Assembly: GCF_015477775.1 (NCBI RefSeq)
Contig: NZ_JADLQO010000017.1
Coordinates: 1-64,000, forward strand
Origin: Nocardia abscessus
GTDB lineage: Bacteria; Actinomycetota; Actinomycetes; Mycobacteriales; Mycobacteriaceae
DNA length: 64,000 bases
Direction of reading: 5' to 3'
The notes beneath the pieces were generated by a model. The model did not search any database. It was not told where the DNA came from and worked only from the letters and a program-made list of their open reading frames with translations. Of the stretch, positions 33,644-43,122 are shown piece after piece. The position numbers and the translations under genes were made by a program. The stretch's first letter is position 1, and every line of letters begins with the position of its first letter.

Positions 33644-35059
33644 TCAGCCGAGCCAGGCCCGCGCCGCTGCCGCCGCTTCGCGCACCTCCGCCAGCTGCGC
33701 CGCGACCTGGACACCGGCCGTGCCGCCCCGGGCGTCGCGAGACGCGATGGACCCCTGCACGGTGAGCACCTCGCGCACTTTTCCGGTCAGCGCCGGGTCG
33801 ACGGCGGCGAACTCCTCGTCGGTGAGTTCGTCGAGGCCGACGCCGCGAGCCTCCGCGGCGCGCACGCACGCGCCCGCCGCCTCGTGCGCGACCCGGAACG
33901 GAACACCCTGCCGGACGAGCCATTCGGCGATATCGGTGGCCAGCGTGAAACCGGCGGGCGCGAGTTCGGCCATGCGGTCGGTGTGGAAGGTCAGCGTGGA
34001 CACCAGCCCCGCGATGGCGGGCAGCAGGAGTTCGAGTTGCGCGACCGAGTCGAACAGTGGTTCTTTGTCTTCCTGCAGGTCACGGTTGTAGGCCAGCGGT
34101 TGCGCCTTGAGCGTGGCCAGCAGGCCGGTGAGGTTGCCGATCAGCCTGCCCGCCTTGCCGCGGGTGAGCTCGGAGACGTCCGGATTCTTCTTCTGCGGCA
34201 TGATCGACGAGCCGGTCGACCAGGCGTCGGCCAGGGTGACGTAGCCGAATTCCGGGGTGCTCCACAGGATCACCTCTTCGGCCATGCGGCTGAGGTCGAC
34301 GCCGATCATGGCCAGCACGAACGCGGCTTCGGCGGCGAAGTCCCGCGCCGAGGTGGCGTCGATCGAGTTCGCGGCGGCCGCGTCGAAATCCAGTTCGGCG
34401 GCGATCGCCTCGGGGTCGAGTCCGAGTGAGGAGCCCGCCAGCGCGCCGGAACCATAGGGCGACACGGCCGCGCGGCGGTCGAAGTCGCGCAGCCGGTCGA
34501 TGTCGCGCAGCAGCGGATGGGCGTGCGCGAGCAGGTGGTGGGCCAGCAGCACGGGCTGCGCCGCCTGGAGATGCGTCTTGCCCGGCATCACCGCCTCCGG
34601 GTGCGCGGCGGCCTGCTCGACCAGCGCGTCGACCACCGCCAACACGCCTGCGGCCACCCGGCGCACGCCATCGCGCAGCCACATCCGGAACAGCGTGGCC
34701 ACCTGGTCGTTGCGCGAACGCCCCGCCCGCAACCGGCCACCGAGCTCCGCGCCGACCCGCTCGATCAGGCCGCGTTCCAGCGCGCCGTGCACGTCCTCGT
34801 CCGATTCGGCGGGACCGAACACGCCCGAGGCCACGTCCGCCGCGAGGCGATCCAGCCCGTCCAGCATGCCCGTGAGATCGGCTTCGGAGAGCAGGCCCGC
34901 CTTGTGCAGCACGCGCGCGTGTGCCTTCGAGGCACGGATGTCGTAGGGGGCCAGCGCCCAGTCGAAGTGCGTCGACTTGCTCAGCGCGGCCATGGCCTCG
35001 GCCGGTCCGGAGGCGAATCGCCCGCCCCAGAGCGCGCCTCGGTTCGTGCTGCCGCTCAT
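33644..35059 (-). CDS. argH: Argininosuccinate lyase
   Basis: Last step of arginine biosynthesis: splits argininosuccinate into arginine and fumarate. 471 residues. The fumarase-superfamily signature GSSIMPQKKNPD (near 285-296) with the catalytic Ser is present, and also RSRNDQVAT and GKTHLQAAQPV. It is the last gene of the arginine set but lies 417 bp after argG, with a strong hairpin between them, so it probably has its own promoter. Confidence 0.97.
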   Translation of the reverse strand: MSGSTNRGALWGGRFASGPAEAMAALSKSTHFDWALAPYDIRASKAHARVLHKAGLLSEADLTGMLDGLDRLAADVASGVFGPAESDEDVHGALERGLIERVGAELGGRLRAGRSRNDQVATLFRMWLRDGVRRVAAGVLAVVDALVEQAAAHPEAVMPGKTHLQAAQPVLLAHHLLAHAHPLLRDIDRLRDFDRRAAVSPYGSGALAGSSLGLDPEAIAAELDFDAAAANSIDATSARDFAAEAAFVLAMIGVDLSRMAEEVILWSTPEFGYVTLADAWSTGSSIMPQKKNPDVSELTRGKAGRLIGNLTGLLATLKAQPLAYNRDLQEDKEPLFDSVAQLELLLPAIAGLVSTLTFHTDRMAELAPAGFTLATDIAEWLVRQGVPFRVAHEAAGACVRAAEARGVGLDELTDEEFAAVDPALTGKVREVLTVQGSIASRDARGGTAGVQVAAQLAEVREAAAAARAWLG

Positions 35060-35203
35060 GTGCTGTTCCGCCTCTCCGGGTCTTCAGGCTCCCCCGCCTC
35101 TCCGGGCCTTAGGCCGTACGAGTCAGGAGATAAGCAATTTACGTTCAGGTCCTGCGTTGGGTGCTGCCCGGGTTTTGGGCGTACCCGGGGAGTTACCCAT
35201 GTT

Positions 35204-35252
35204 GTTGCGAGATCAGTTGTTGCGTTGTTTTTGTGAGATCGATTGTTGCGTT
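35204..35252. repeat. 23-bp imperfect direct repeat in the argG-argH gap
   Basis: 35204-35226 and 35230-35252 match at 19 of 23 positions, with a shared GAGATC core and TTGTTGCGTT ends. The 26-bp period and the low GC set this stretch apart from the surrounding DNA. Confidence 0.6.
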
Positions 35253-35438
35253 CGTGCTCGACGTGACTGGTCCGAGGGGTGTTGCTCGACGTCGTCTATC
35301 GAGAACAGCGGTCTCGCGCGCCCGAGCAAATGCGCTTGCACCCCGGCGTACGGGTTGCTTCCGGGGCGACGCACTGCTGCCGTTCGGTGCACACACCGGT
35401 GGCCGACTCGAGACCAGGACCGCGTAAGAGCCGCTGGC

Positions 35439-35466
35439 GTGCCGGTGCCGGGTCGGGCACCGGCAC
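35439..35466 (-). terminator. Strong hairpin terminator after argG
   Basis: A perfect 11-bp stem (GTGCCGGTGCC with GGCACCGGCAC) closes a 6-base loop, 10 bases past the argG stop. No U-tract, as usual in this group. It probably ends most argG transcripts before argH. Confidence 0.8.
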
Positions 35467-35476
35467 ACTGCGGCGG

Positions 35477-36679
35477 TTACTTCTGGTTCAGGTCGCGGCG
35501 GGCGGCGACCTTGGAGGACAGGCCGTGGATCTGCACGAAGCCCTTGGCCAGCGACTGGTCGAAGGTGTCGCCCTCGTCGTAGGTGGCCAGGTTGAAGTCG
35601 TAGAGCGACTGCTCCGAGCGGCGGCCGTTGACCACGGCCGAGCCGCCGTGCAGGACCATCCGGATGTCACCGGAGACGTGCTGCTGGGTGTCGCCGATGA
35701 AGGCGTCCAGTGCCCGCTTGAGCGGGGAGAACCACAGGCCGTCGTAGGCCAGCTCGCCCCAGCGCTGCTCGACCTGCCGCTTGTAGCGGCCCAGCTCACG
35801 CTCGATGGTGACGTGCTCCAGCGCCTGGTGCGCGGTGATCAGCGCGATGGCGCCCGGAGCCTCGTAGATCTCCCGGCTCTTGATGCCGACCAGGCGGTCC
35901 TCGACCATGTCCAGCCGGCCGATGCCCTGGCGGCCCGCGCGGTGGTTCAGCTCGACGATCGCCTCCAGCACACTGACCGGGCGCCCGTCGATGGCCACGG
36001 GCACACCCTTGTCGAAGGTGACGATCAGTTCGTCCGGGGCTTCGAAGTTGACGGTCGGGTCGGAGGTGTAGTCGTAGACGTCCTTGGTCGGAGCGTTCCA
36101 CAGGTCCTCGAGGAACCCGGTCTCCACCGCACGGCCCCAGACGTTCTGGTCGATGGAGAACGGCGACTTCTTGGTCACGTTGATCGGCAGCGAGTTCTCC
36201 TCGGCGAAGGCGATGGCCTTCTCCCGGGTCCACGCGTAGTCCCGGACCGGGGCGATCACGTTGAGGTCCGGTGCGAGCGCGCCGATGCCGACCTCGAAGC
36301 GGACCTGGTCGTTGCCCTTGCCGGTGCAGCCGTGCGCGACCGTGGTCGCGCCGTGGAACTTGGCCGCCTCGACCAGGTGCTTGACGATGAGCGGGCGGCT
36401 GATCGCCGACACCAGCGGGTACTGGCCCATGTACAGCGCGTTGGCCTGGATGGTGGGCAGGCAGTACTGGTCGGCGAACTCGTCGCGGGCGTCGATCACG
36501 ATCGCCTCGACGGCGCCGCAGTCCAGGGCACGCTGACGCACCACGTTCATGTCCTCGCCGCCTTGGCCGAGGTCGATGGCCACCGCCACCACTTCGGCGC
36601 CGGTCTCCTTGCCGATCCAGCTGATCGCGACGGAGGTGTCCAGCCCACCGGAGTAGGCGAGTACGACGCGCTCGGACAT
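35477..36679 (-). CDS. argG: Argininosuccinate synthase
   Basis: Joins citrulline and aspartate with ATP to make argininosuccinate. 400 residues. The ATP-binding PP-motif AYSGGLDTS is at the N-terminus (8-16), and the citrulline/aspartate block TGKGNDQVRFE is present. The frame opens upstream, but ATG 36679 with GAGGAG about 10 bases before it and the conserved MSERVVLAYSGG start are clear. It has its own promoter region with an ARG box at 36761-36791. Confidence 0.97.
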   Translation of the reverse strand: MSERVVLAYSGGLDTSVAISWIGKETGAEVVAVAIDLGQGGEDMNVVRQRALDCGAVEAIVIDARDEFADQYCLPTIQANALYMGQYPLVSAISRPLIVKHLVEAAKFHGATTVAHGCTGKGNDQVRFEVGIGALAPDLNVIAPVRDYAWTREKAIAFAEENSLPINVTKKSPFSIDQNVWGRAVETGFLEDLWNAPTKDVYDYTSDPTVNFEAPDELIVTFDKGVPVAIDGRPVSVLEAIVELNHRAGRQGIGRLDMVEDRLVGIKSREIYEAPGAIALITAHQALEHVTIERELGRYKRQVEQRWGELAYDGLWFSPLKRALDAFIGDTQQHVSGDIRMVLHGGSAVVNGRRSEQSLYDFNLATYDEGDTFDQSLAKGFVQIHGLSSKVAARRDLNQK

Positions 36680-36760
36680 GTTCGTGTGCTCCTCGATGTT
36701 TCGGTGCTCGTCTGCGTGATCGGACCGGCTTCCCGCCACAGCGGCCCGCACGTCCTACAA

Positions 36761-36791
36761 ATGATTATGCACGACGATGCAAGCCCATTCA
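36761..36791. promoter_or_regulatory. ARG box (ArgR operator) upstream of argG
   Basis: This 31-bp stretch matches the argC site at 42901-42931 at 28 of 31 positions. On the minus strand it reads TTGCATCGTCGTGCATAAT, giving two TGCA half-sites and a CATAAT -10 element within the box. ArgR bound here would cover the argG promoter. Confidence 0.85.
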
Positions 36792-36906
36792 TAATCGGGT
36801 GGTTACACCCTTACGCTGGGACAACAGTTGTGCCTCTACCCTCTCAGAAGCACCCGCACGGCGGCTGCCCAGCGCAGGCAACACGCACTGTCCCGACTAC
36901 CGCGTC

Positions 36907-37422
36907 TCAGGCTAGTTGTTCGATCTTCGCGGCCACTTCGGCCCCGGTCAGCGGCTCGCGGGCGATGACGGCGATGGTGTCGTCGCCCGCGATGGTGCCG
37001 ACGATGTACGGGAGTGCGGCGCGGTCGAGGGCACTGGCCAGGTAGTGCGCGGCGCCGGGCGGAGTGCGCAGGACCGCGATGTTGCCGCTGGCGTCGGTGG
37101 AGACCAAAAGGTCGCCGAGCAGTTTGGACAATCGGTCGGTGCCGCCGGTGACGCCGCGGACGGGGCTGCCGTCCTCGGGCACCACGTAGACGCCCGCACC
37201 GCCGTCGGCGGCGCGCAGCTTCACCGCGCCCAGCTCGTCCAGATCCCGCGACAGCGTCGCCTGGGTGGTCTCGATGCCTTCGGCCGCGAGCAGCGCCGCC
37301 AACTCGGTCTGGCTTCGCACCGCGTGCGCCGTCAGCAGTTCGATGATGCGCGACTGCCTTCCGGCGCGGGTGCGCGCGATGGCCGGACCGCTTCGTCCCG
37401 ATTCCGACTGCGAGACGCTCAC
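36907..37422 (-). CDS. argR: Arginine repressor
   Basis: 171 residues, normal for ArgR. The N-terminal winged helix contains RIIELLTAHAVRSQTELAAL and TTQATLSRDLDEL; the C-terminal domain has GTIAGDDTIAVIAR, with the Asp pair that binds arginine in the hexamer. GTG start at 37422 (VSVSQSE). It lies 118 bp after argF, inside the arginine operon. It probably represses argC and argG through the two ARG boxes. Confidence 0.95.
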   Translation of the reverse strand: MSVSQSESGRSGPAIARTRAGRQSRIIELLTAHAVRSQTELAALLAAEGIETTQATLSRDLDELGAVKLRAADGGAGVYVVPEDGSPVRGVTGGTDRLSKLLGDLLVSTDASGNIAVLRTPPGAAHYLASALDRAALPYIVGTIAGDDTIAVIAREPLTGAEVAAKIEQLA

Positions 37423-37540
37423 GACCGCGCCTCGCCAAGTCCCGGCAGCATCATCCGCGATCGCACGCCGTTGCTTCCGTGCGCTGTCCGGCCCGGCTCG
37501 CCGCGACGCGCAAGCGCCGCGCCGGTTCGCCCACCCTCGT

Positions 37541-38491
37541 TCACGCCCCGCCCCCGGATCGTCGCTCGAGCAGCCAGACCAGTAGCGCCTTCTGGGCATG
37601 CAGGCGGTTCTCCGCCTCGTCCCACACCACACTGTGCGGCCCGTCGAGCACCTCGTCGGTGACCTCGTCGCCGCGGTGCGCGGGAAGACAGTGCAGCACG
37701 ACGACATCCGGCTTGGCGTGCGCGAGCAACTCGGCGTTGAGCTGGAATGGCCGGAACGGGCCGACCCGGTCCAGACCGTCGTTCTCCTGCCCCATGGAGG
37801 TCCAGGTATCGGTGACCAGTGCGTCGGCACCCCACGCGGCGGCGATCGGATCACTGGTCAGCGTGATGGCGGCGCCGGTCTCGGCGGCCCGCTTGCGCGC
37901 GGCCTCCACGACCCACGGCTGCGGCTCGAACCCGGCGGGTGACGCGATCGTCACGTTCAGCCCCGCGGTGACGCCGCCGAGCAGCAGCGAGTGCGCCATG
38001 TTGTTGGCGCCGTCGCCGAAGTAGGCGAGTTCACGGCCGGTCAGGTCGCCCTTGTGCTCGGCGAGCGTCTGCAGATCGGCGAGCACCTGGCAGGGATGGA
38101 ATTCGTTGGACAGCGCGTTGACCACCGGCACCGTGGCGGTGGCGGCCATCTCGTCCAGCCGGGACTGCTCGAAGGTGCGCCACACGATGGCGTCGACGTA
38201 CCGGGACAGCACCCGGCCGGTGTCGCCGAGCGTCTCCTCCCGGCCCAGCTGGGTGTCGCGGCCGTCCACGACCACCGCGTGCCCGCCGAGCTGGGCGATG
38301 CCCATCTCGAAGGAGAACCGGGTGCGGGTGGAGTTCTTCTCGAAGATCACGCCGACGCCGCGCGGGCCGTCCAGCGGGCGCCGCGCGAACGGCGCTTTCT
38401 TGAGTTCGGCGGCGAGCGCGAGGATCTCGGCCTGCTCGGCCGGGCTGACGTCGTCGTCGCGCAGGAAGTGCCGCACGGGCTGGGAGGTCAT
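37541..38491 (-). CDS. argF: Ornithine carbamoyltransferase
   Basis: Makes citrulline from ornithine and carbamoyl phosphate. 316 residues. The carbamoyl-phosphate motif is FEKNSTRTRFSFE (STRTR near 57-61), FHPCQ is at about 134-138, and HCLPAHR is in the C-terminal half. ATG at 38491 overlaps the argD stop (ATGA). Confidence 0.97.
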   Translation of the reverse strand: MTSQPVRHFLRDDDVSPAEQAEILALAAELKKAPFARRPLDGPRGVGVIFEKNSTRTRFSFEMGIAQLGGHAVVVDGRDTQLGREETLGDTGRVLSRYVDAIVWRTFEQSRLDEMAATATVPVVNALSNEFHPCQVLADLQTLAEHKGDLTGRELAYFGDGANNMAHSLLLGGVTAGLNVTIASPAGFEPQPWVVEAARKRAAETGAAITLTSDPIAAAWGADALVTDTWTSMGQENDGLDRVGPFRPFQLNAELLAHAKPDVVVLHCLPAHRGDEVTDEVLDGPHSVVWDEAENRLHAQKALLVWLLERRSGGGA

Positions 38492-39690
38492 TGCGCCGCA
38501 GCCCCTTTCGCGTCCGCGAGCACGCTGTCGAGGATCTCCGGCAGGTCGGCGACGAAGTTGTCGGCCTGGGTCTCGGTGAGCACCAGCGGCGGCGCCAGCC
38601 GGATCACGTCCGGCTTGGCCGGGTTGACGAGGTAGCCCGCCTCTCGAGCCCGCGCCTCCACCTGCGCGGAGACCTCGTCGGTGAGCACGATGCCCAGCAG
38701 CAGGCCGGCACCGCGCACCTGATCGATGAGCGGGTGCTCCAGCAGCTCGATGCCGTCGCTGAGCCGCTTGCCGACCGATTCGACATGCGAGAGCAGATCG
38801 GTCTCGTCGATCGTGCGCAGCACCGCGAGCGCCGCGGCGGCACACACCGGGTTGCCTCCGAAGGTGGTGCCGTGCAGGCCGGGAGTGAGCAGATCGGCGG
38901 CCCGCCCGTTGGCCAGCACGGCGCCGATGGGCAGGCCACCGCCGAGTCCCTTGGCCAGGGTGATCACGTCCGGCACGATGCCGACGGCCTGGTGGGCGTA
39001 GAACTTTCCGGTCCGGCCGATGCCGGTCTGCACCTCGTCCAGCACCAGCAGCGCTCCCTTGCGCGCGGTGATCTCGCGTGCCTTGGCGAGGTAGTCGAAC
39101 GGCGGTACCACCACACCGCTCTCCCCCATGATCGGCTCGAGGAACACCGCGGCGGTGTCCTCGTCGACCACGGCTTCCAGCGCCGCGGCGTCGCCGTAGG
39201 GCACGTGTACGACACCGGGCGGCATCGGTTCGAAGGGGGTCCGCTTGGACGGCTGGCCGGTGAGGGCCAGCGCGCCCATGGTGCGACCGTGGAAGGCCTC
39301 CTCGCACGCGACGATCTTGTGCCGCCCGGTCAGCCGGGCGATCTTGAACGCCGCCTCGACGGCCTCGGTGCCGGAGTTGCAGAAGAACGCCCGGCCCTCG
39401 CCGTCGCCGAAGTGCGCGAGCAACCGCTCGGCGAGCTCGACGACCGGCTCGCTGGCGTACAGATTCGACACGTGCCCGAGCGTGCCGAGCTGCTGGGTGA
39501 CCGCCTCCAGGATCGCGGGATGGGCGTGGCCCAGGCTGTTGACCGCGATGCCGCCGAGGAAATCGACGTAGCGCTTGCCGTCCGCGTCGTAGACCACGGC
39601 CCCCGCCCCGCGCACCAGCGCGACCTTCGGCGTGCCGTAGTTGTTCATCAGCGCGGCGGACCACCGCTTCTGCAATTCAGCTGTGCTCAT
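38488..39690 (-). CDS. argD: Acetylornithine aminotransferase
   Basis: PLP enzyme that converts N-acetylglutamate semialdehyde to N-acetylornithine. 400 residues. The PLP-Lys is in TLAKGLGGGLPIGA, and LLVLDEVQTGIGRTG holds the PLP-nitrogen Asp. ATG at 39690 overlaps the argB stop and is coupled to argF downstream. Confidence 0.97.
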   Translation of the reverse strand: MSTAELQKRWSAALMNNYGTPKVALVRGAGAVVYDADGKRYVDFLGGIAVNSLGHAHPAILEAVTQQLGTLGHVSNLYASEPVVELAERLLAHFGDGEGRAFFCNSGTEAVEAAFKIARLTGRHKIVACEEAFHGRTMGALALTGQPSKRTPFEPMPPGVVHVPYGDAAALEAVVDEDTAAVFLEPIMGESGVVVPPFDYLAKAREITARKGALLVLDEVQTGIGRTGKFYAHQAVGIVPDVITLAKGLGGGLPIGAVLANGRAADLLTPGLHGTTFGGNPVCAAAALAVLRTIDETDLLSHVESVGKRLSDGIELLEHPLIDQVRGAGLLLGIVLTDEVSAQVEARAREAGYLVNPAKPDVIRLAPPLVLTETQADNFVADLPEILDSVLADAKGAAAQ

Positions 39691-40622
39691 TGTGTCGTTC
39701 CGTCCGGTGCGCCGGACCCGCTCGGGATGAGCGGGGCGGGAGTCACCATCGTTCCGATTCCTTCTCCGGTGAACAGTTCCAGCAGCACGGCGTGCGGGAC
39801 CCGACCGTCGATGACGTGCGCGGTCGGCACCCCTGCCGACACGGCGCGCAGGCAGGCTTCCATCTTGGGCACCATGCCCGCATCCAGGCGCGGGAGCAAC
39901 TCGGCCAGCGCCGCCGTATCGATGCGGGAGGTGAGCGAGGACCGGTCCGGCCAATTCGTGTAGAGGCCCTCGACGTCGGTGAGCATCACCAGTTTCTCGG
40001 CGCCGATGCCCTCGGCGAGCGCCGCGGCGGCGGTGTCGGCGTTGATGTTGTGCACCACGCCGTCGACGTCCGGCGCGATGGTCGACACCACGGGGATGCG
40101 GCCCGCGCCGATCAGGTCCAGCACCGCGTCCGGGTTCACCTCGGTGACGTCGCCGACCAGGCCGATATCGGTGGGCTCACCGTCCACCTCGACGGTGCGG
40201 CGGGTCGCGGTGAACAGCCCGGCGTCCTCACCGGAGATGCCGACCGCGTACGGGCCATGCGAGTTGATCAGGCCGACCAGCTCGCGGCCGACCTGACCGA
40301 ACAGCACCATCCGCACGACGTCCATCACCTCGGGGGTGGTCACCCGGAAGCCGCCGCGGAATTCGCCTTGCAGGCCGAGCTTCTTCAGCATCGCGCTGAT
40401 CTGCGGCCCGCCGCCGTGCACCACCACCGGGTGCACGCCGACCGTGCGCAGGAACGCCATATCGGCGGCGAAGGCCTGCTTCAAATGCTCGTCGACCATG
40501 GCGTTGCCGCCGTACTTCACGACGACGATCTTGTCCCGGAACTTCTGCAGCCACGGCAGGGCATCGGCCAGGACGTGCGCCTTGTCCAGCGCGGAGAGCC
40601 TGTGCAACACCTCACTGGTCAT
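39687..40622 (-). CDS. argB: Acetylglutamate kinase
   Basis: Phosphorylates N-acetylglutamate, the step inhibited by arginine in many bacteria. 311 residues. The N-terminal VVVKYGGNAM and the VVHGGGPQI glycine loop are the amino-acid-kinase signatures. The N-terminal helix (LSALDKAHVLADALPWLQKF) is the extra segment seen in hexameric, arginine-sensitive enzymes. ATG at 40622 overlaps the argJ stop. Confidence 0.97.
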   Translation of the reverse strand: MTSEVLHRLSALDKAHVLADALPWLQKFRDKIVVVKYGGNAMVDEHLKQAFAADMAFLRTVGVHPVVVHGGGPQISAMLKKLGLQGEFRGGFRVTTPEVMDVVRMVLFGQVGRELVGLINSHGPYAVGISGEDAGLFTATRRTVEVDGEPTDIGLVGDVTEVNPDAVLDLIGAGRIPVVSTIAPDVDGVVHNINADTAAAALAEGIGAEKLVMLTDVEGLYTNWPDRSSLTSRIDTAALAELLPRLDAGMVPKMEACLRAVSAGVPTAHVIDGRVPHAVLLELFTGEGIGTMVTPAPLIPSGSGAPDGTTQ

Positions 40623-41836
40623 GAGCTGTAGGCCGAGTTCTCTTCGACGTAACCGTGCGAGAGGTCCGTGGTGCGGATGGTCGCGCTCGCGGAGCCGACG
40701 TGCAGCTCGATCAGCACCTCGATGTCGGTGCCGGACAGGTCGACCGCGCGTGCGCCGGGCGCGCCGACACCATCGATGCACACCGGCTTCCCGTTGAACG
40801 ACACCGAGATCCGGTTCGGATCGAGCGTGACCGGAGCCATGCCGACCGCGGCCAGCACGCGACCCCAGTTCGGGTCGGACCCGAACAGCGCCGTCTTGAC
40901 CAAGCTGTCGCGGGCGACGGTGCGCGCCGCGACCACGGCCTCGTCCTCGGTGGCCGCGCCCGCGACGGTGACCAGCACCCGCTTGGTGACGCCCTCGGCG
41001 TCGGCCATCAACTGGGCGGCCAGGTCGTCGCAGACCGCGAGCACGGCGGCGTCGAGTTCCTCCTGGCTGGGGGTGACCTCGCTGGCGCCGCTGGCCAGCA
41101 GCAGCACCGTGTCGTTGGTGGAGCAGGAGCCGTCCACGTCGAGCCGGTCGAAGGTGCGGGCGGTGGCGTTGCGCAGGGCCTGGTCGAGCTGGTCGGCGGT
41201 GACCGCCGCGTCGGTGGTGAGCACCACCAGCATGGTCGCCAGCGACGGGGCCAGCATGCCCGCGCCTTTGGCCATGCCGCCGACGTTCCACTTGTCGCGG
41301 TGGTGGAACGCCGACTCTTTCGGCACGGTGTCGGTGGTCATGATGGCCCAGGCGGCATCCGAACCGCCGGACAGGCCGCCACCCATCTCGTGCACGATCT
41401 CGGTGACGGCCGGGATCAGCTTGTCCATCGGGAGCCGGTCGCCGATCAGCCCGGTCGAGCAGACCGCGATCTCGCCCGCGCCGGTCTCGGTGCCCCAGTT
41501 GCTCAAAGCGGCGGCCAGTTCCTCGGCCGTCTTGTGCGTGTCCTGGAAGCCGCCCGGTCCGGTGCAGGCGTTGGCGCCGCCGGAGTTCAGGATCACCGCG
41601 CGCAACCGCTTGCCGGTCAGCACCTGCTGCGACCACAGCACCGGGGCGGCCTTCACCTTGTTGCGGGTGAACACGCCCGCGGCCGGGTATTCCGGCCCCT
41701 CGTTGAACACCAGCGCCAGATCCGGCTTGCCGCTGGCCTTGATGCCCGCGGCGATGCCCGCCGCGCGGAAGCCGAGCGGTGCGGTCACGCCCTGGGTCCG
41801 GACCAGCTTGCCGCTGGCGATGTCGGCTGTCGTCAC
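40619..41836 (-). CDS. argJ: Bifunctional ornithine acetyltransferase / N-acetylglutamate synthase
   Basis: Recycles the acetyl group from N-acetylornithine to glutamate. 405 residues, made as a proenzyme that cuts itself before the Thr of the ATML motif (Ala200-Thr201). GTG start at 41836 overlaps the argC stop (GTGA). With argJ present the pathway is of the cyclic type and needs no argE. Confidence 0.97.
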   Translation of the reverse strand: MTTADIASGKLVRTQGVTAPLGFRAAGIAAGIKASGKPDLALVFNEGPEYPAAGVFTRNKVKAAPVLWSQQVLTGKRLRAVILNSGGANACTGPGGFQDTHKTAEELAAALSNWGTETGAGEIAVCSTGLIGDRLPMDKLIPAVTEIVHEMGGGLSGGSDAAWAIMTTDTVPKESAFHHRDKWNVGGMAKGAGMLAPSLATMLVVLTTDAAVTADQLDQALRNATARTFDRLDVDGSCSTNDTVLLLASGASEVTPSQEELDAAVLAVCDDLAAQLMADAEGVTKRVLVTVAGAATEDEAVVAARTVARDSLVKTALFGSDPNWGRVLAAVGMAPVTLDPNRISVSFNGKPVCIDGVGAPGARAVDLSGTDIEVLIELHVGSASATIRTTDLSHGYVEENSAYSS

Positions 41837-42897
41837 GGTGCCACTCCTACGGTGGAAAGTCCTGCGGTCTCGTCGAATCCGAGGGCCAGGTTCATCGATT
41901 GCACCGCGGCGCCCGCGGTGCCCTTGGTCAAGTTGTCGATCGCGCCGATCACCACGAGCAGGCCGGCGTCGGCGTCCACCGCCACCTGCAGGGTGACGGC
42001 GTTGGAGCCGAGCACCGAGCCGGTCTGCGGCAGCGCGCCCTCCGGCAGCAGGTGCACGAAAGGCTCGTCGGCATAGGCTTTTTCGTAGACGGCACGGGCC
42101 TGCGCGGCGTCCACGCGGGTCGGCGCGGTGCAGGTGGCGAGGATGCCGCGCGGCATCGGCGCGAGCACCGGAGTGAACGACACAGCGACCTCGGCGCCGC
42201 CCGCGGCCGCGAGGTTCTGCGCGATCTCCGGCGTGTGCCGGTGCGCGCCCGCGATGCCGTAGGCACGCGCCGAGCCCATCACCTCCGACCCCAGCAGCCC
42301 GATGTCCAGCTTGCGGCCCGCGCCGGAGGTGCCGCTCACCGCGACCACGTGCACGGCGGGCTCCACGATGCCCGCGGCGACAGCGGGAGCCAGCGCGAGG
42401 CTGGCGACGGTCGGATAGCAGCCGGGGACCGCGATCCGGGTCGCGCCGCGCAGCTTCTCCCGGCCGCCGGGCAGTTCGGGCAGGCCGTAGGGCCAGCTGC
42501 CCGCGTGCGGGCTGCCGTAGTATTTCTCCCAGACCTTGGGGTCGGTGAGCCGGAAGTCGGCGCCGCAGTCGATGACCACCGTGGACTCGGGCAATTCGGC
42601 GGCGATGGCCCCCGACTGGCCGTGCGGCAGGCCGAGGAAGACCACGTCGTGGCCGGCCAGTTCGGCGGCGGTGGTCGGCGCGAGCACTCGATCGGCCAGC
42701 GGCAGCAGATGCGGCTGCAACTCCCCCAGTGCGGTGCCTGCGTTAGAGCCCGCGGTCAGCGCCCCGATGACGAGGCGCCCGGTTCGGTAGGCCGGATGCC
42801 CCAGCAGCAGACGCAACACTTCGCCGCCCGCGTACCCGCTGGCGCCGGCTACCGCGACCCGCACGACGGGCCGGGACGCATCCGAGGAATCAACCAT
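41833..42897 (-). CDS. argC: N-acetyl-gamma-glutamyl-phosphate reductase
   Basis: NADPH-dependent reduction of N-acetylglutamyl phosphate. 354 residues. The Rossmann motif AGASGYAGGE is near 20-29, and the catalytic Cys is in AVPGCYPTVA. It is the first gene of argC-J-B-D-F-R. The ATG at 42897 is chosen over one 7 codons upstream because the ARG box and a CATAAT -10 element lie directly before it; the mRNA may therefore be leaderless. Confidence 0.96.
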   Translation of the reverse strand: MVDSSDASRPVVRVAVAGASGYAGGEVLRLLLGHPAYRTGRLVIGALTAGSNAGTALGELQPHLLPLADRVLAPTTAAELAGHDVVFLGLPHGQSGAIAAELPESTVVIDCGADFRLTDPKVWEKYYGSPHAGSWPYGLPELPGGREKLRGATRIAVPGCYPTVASLALAPAVAAGIVEPAVHVVAVSGTSGAGRKLDIGLLGSEVMGSARAYGIAGAHRHTPEIAQNLAAAGGAEVAVSFTPVLAPMPRGILATCTAPTRVDAAQARAVYEKAYADEPFVHLLPEGALPQTGSVLGSNAVTLQVAVDADAGLLVVIGAIDNLTKGTAGAAVQSMNLALGFDETAGLSTVGVAP

Positions 42898-42900
42898 GTG

Positions 42901-42931
42901 ATGATTATGCATGACCATGCAAGCTCATTCA
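42901..42931. promoter_or_regulatory. ARG box (ArgR operator) and promoter of argC
   Basis: Nearly identical to the argG box at 36761-36791 (28 of 31 bases). Read on the minus strand it carries TTGCATGGTCATGCATAAT. CATAAT ends about 6 bases before the argC ATG, so the start codon may be the first transcribed codon. Repression by ArgR would block the polymerase directly. Confidence 0.85.
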
Positions 42932-43122
42932 CAGCCTGGGTTGCCGTGCCCGGTCACGACCACCTGATACCCGCCGCCTCGCCGACCAAACCGCGCCACC
43001 GAGACACCGGTCGGCGGCAGTCCGCCCGGCCAGGCAGGCGCCCTGCGGCTGGCCATCGCGCGTGCCCGAGACACCCCGCACGAGCGACCGAGACGCCCGG
43101 CGCGAGCGGCCTATGTCACGGC

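Larger units (their letters stand above)
35060..35476. other. 417-bp gap between argG and argH
   Basis: No gene seen. It holds the argG terminator at 35439-35466, a 7-bp-stem hairpin at 35167-35189 (CCCGGGT/ACCCGGG around 9 bases), and an unusual TG-rich stretch with a 23-bp imperfect direct repeat (35204-35252). Together these look like a regulated promoter region for argH, but there is no ARG box resembling those of argC and argG. Confidence 0.55.
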
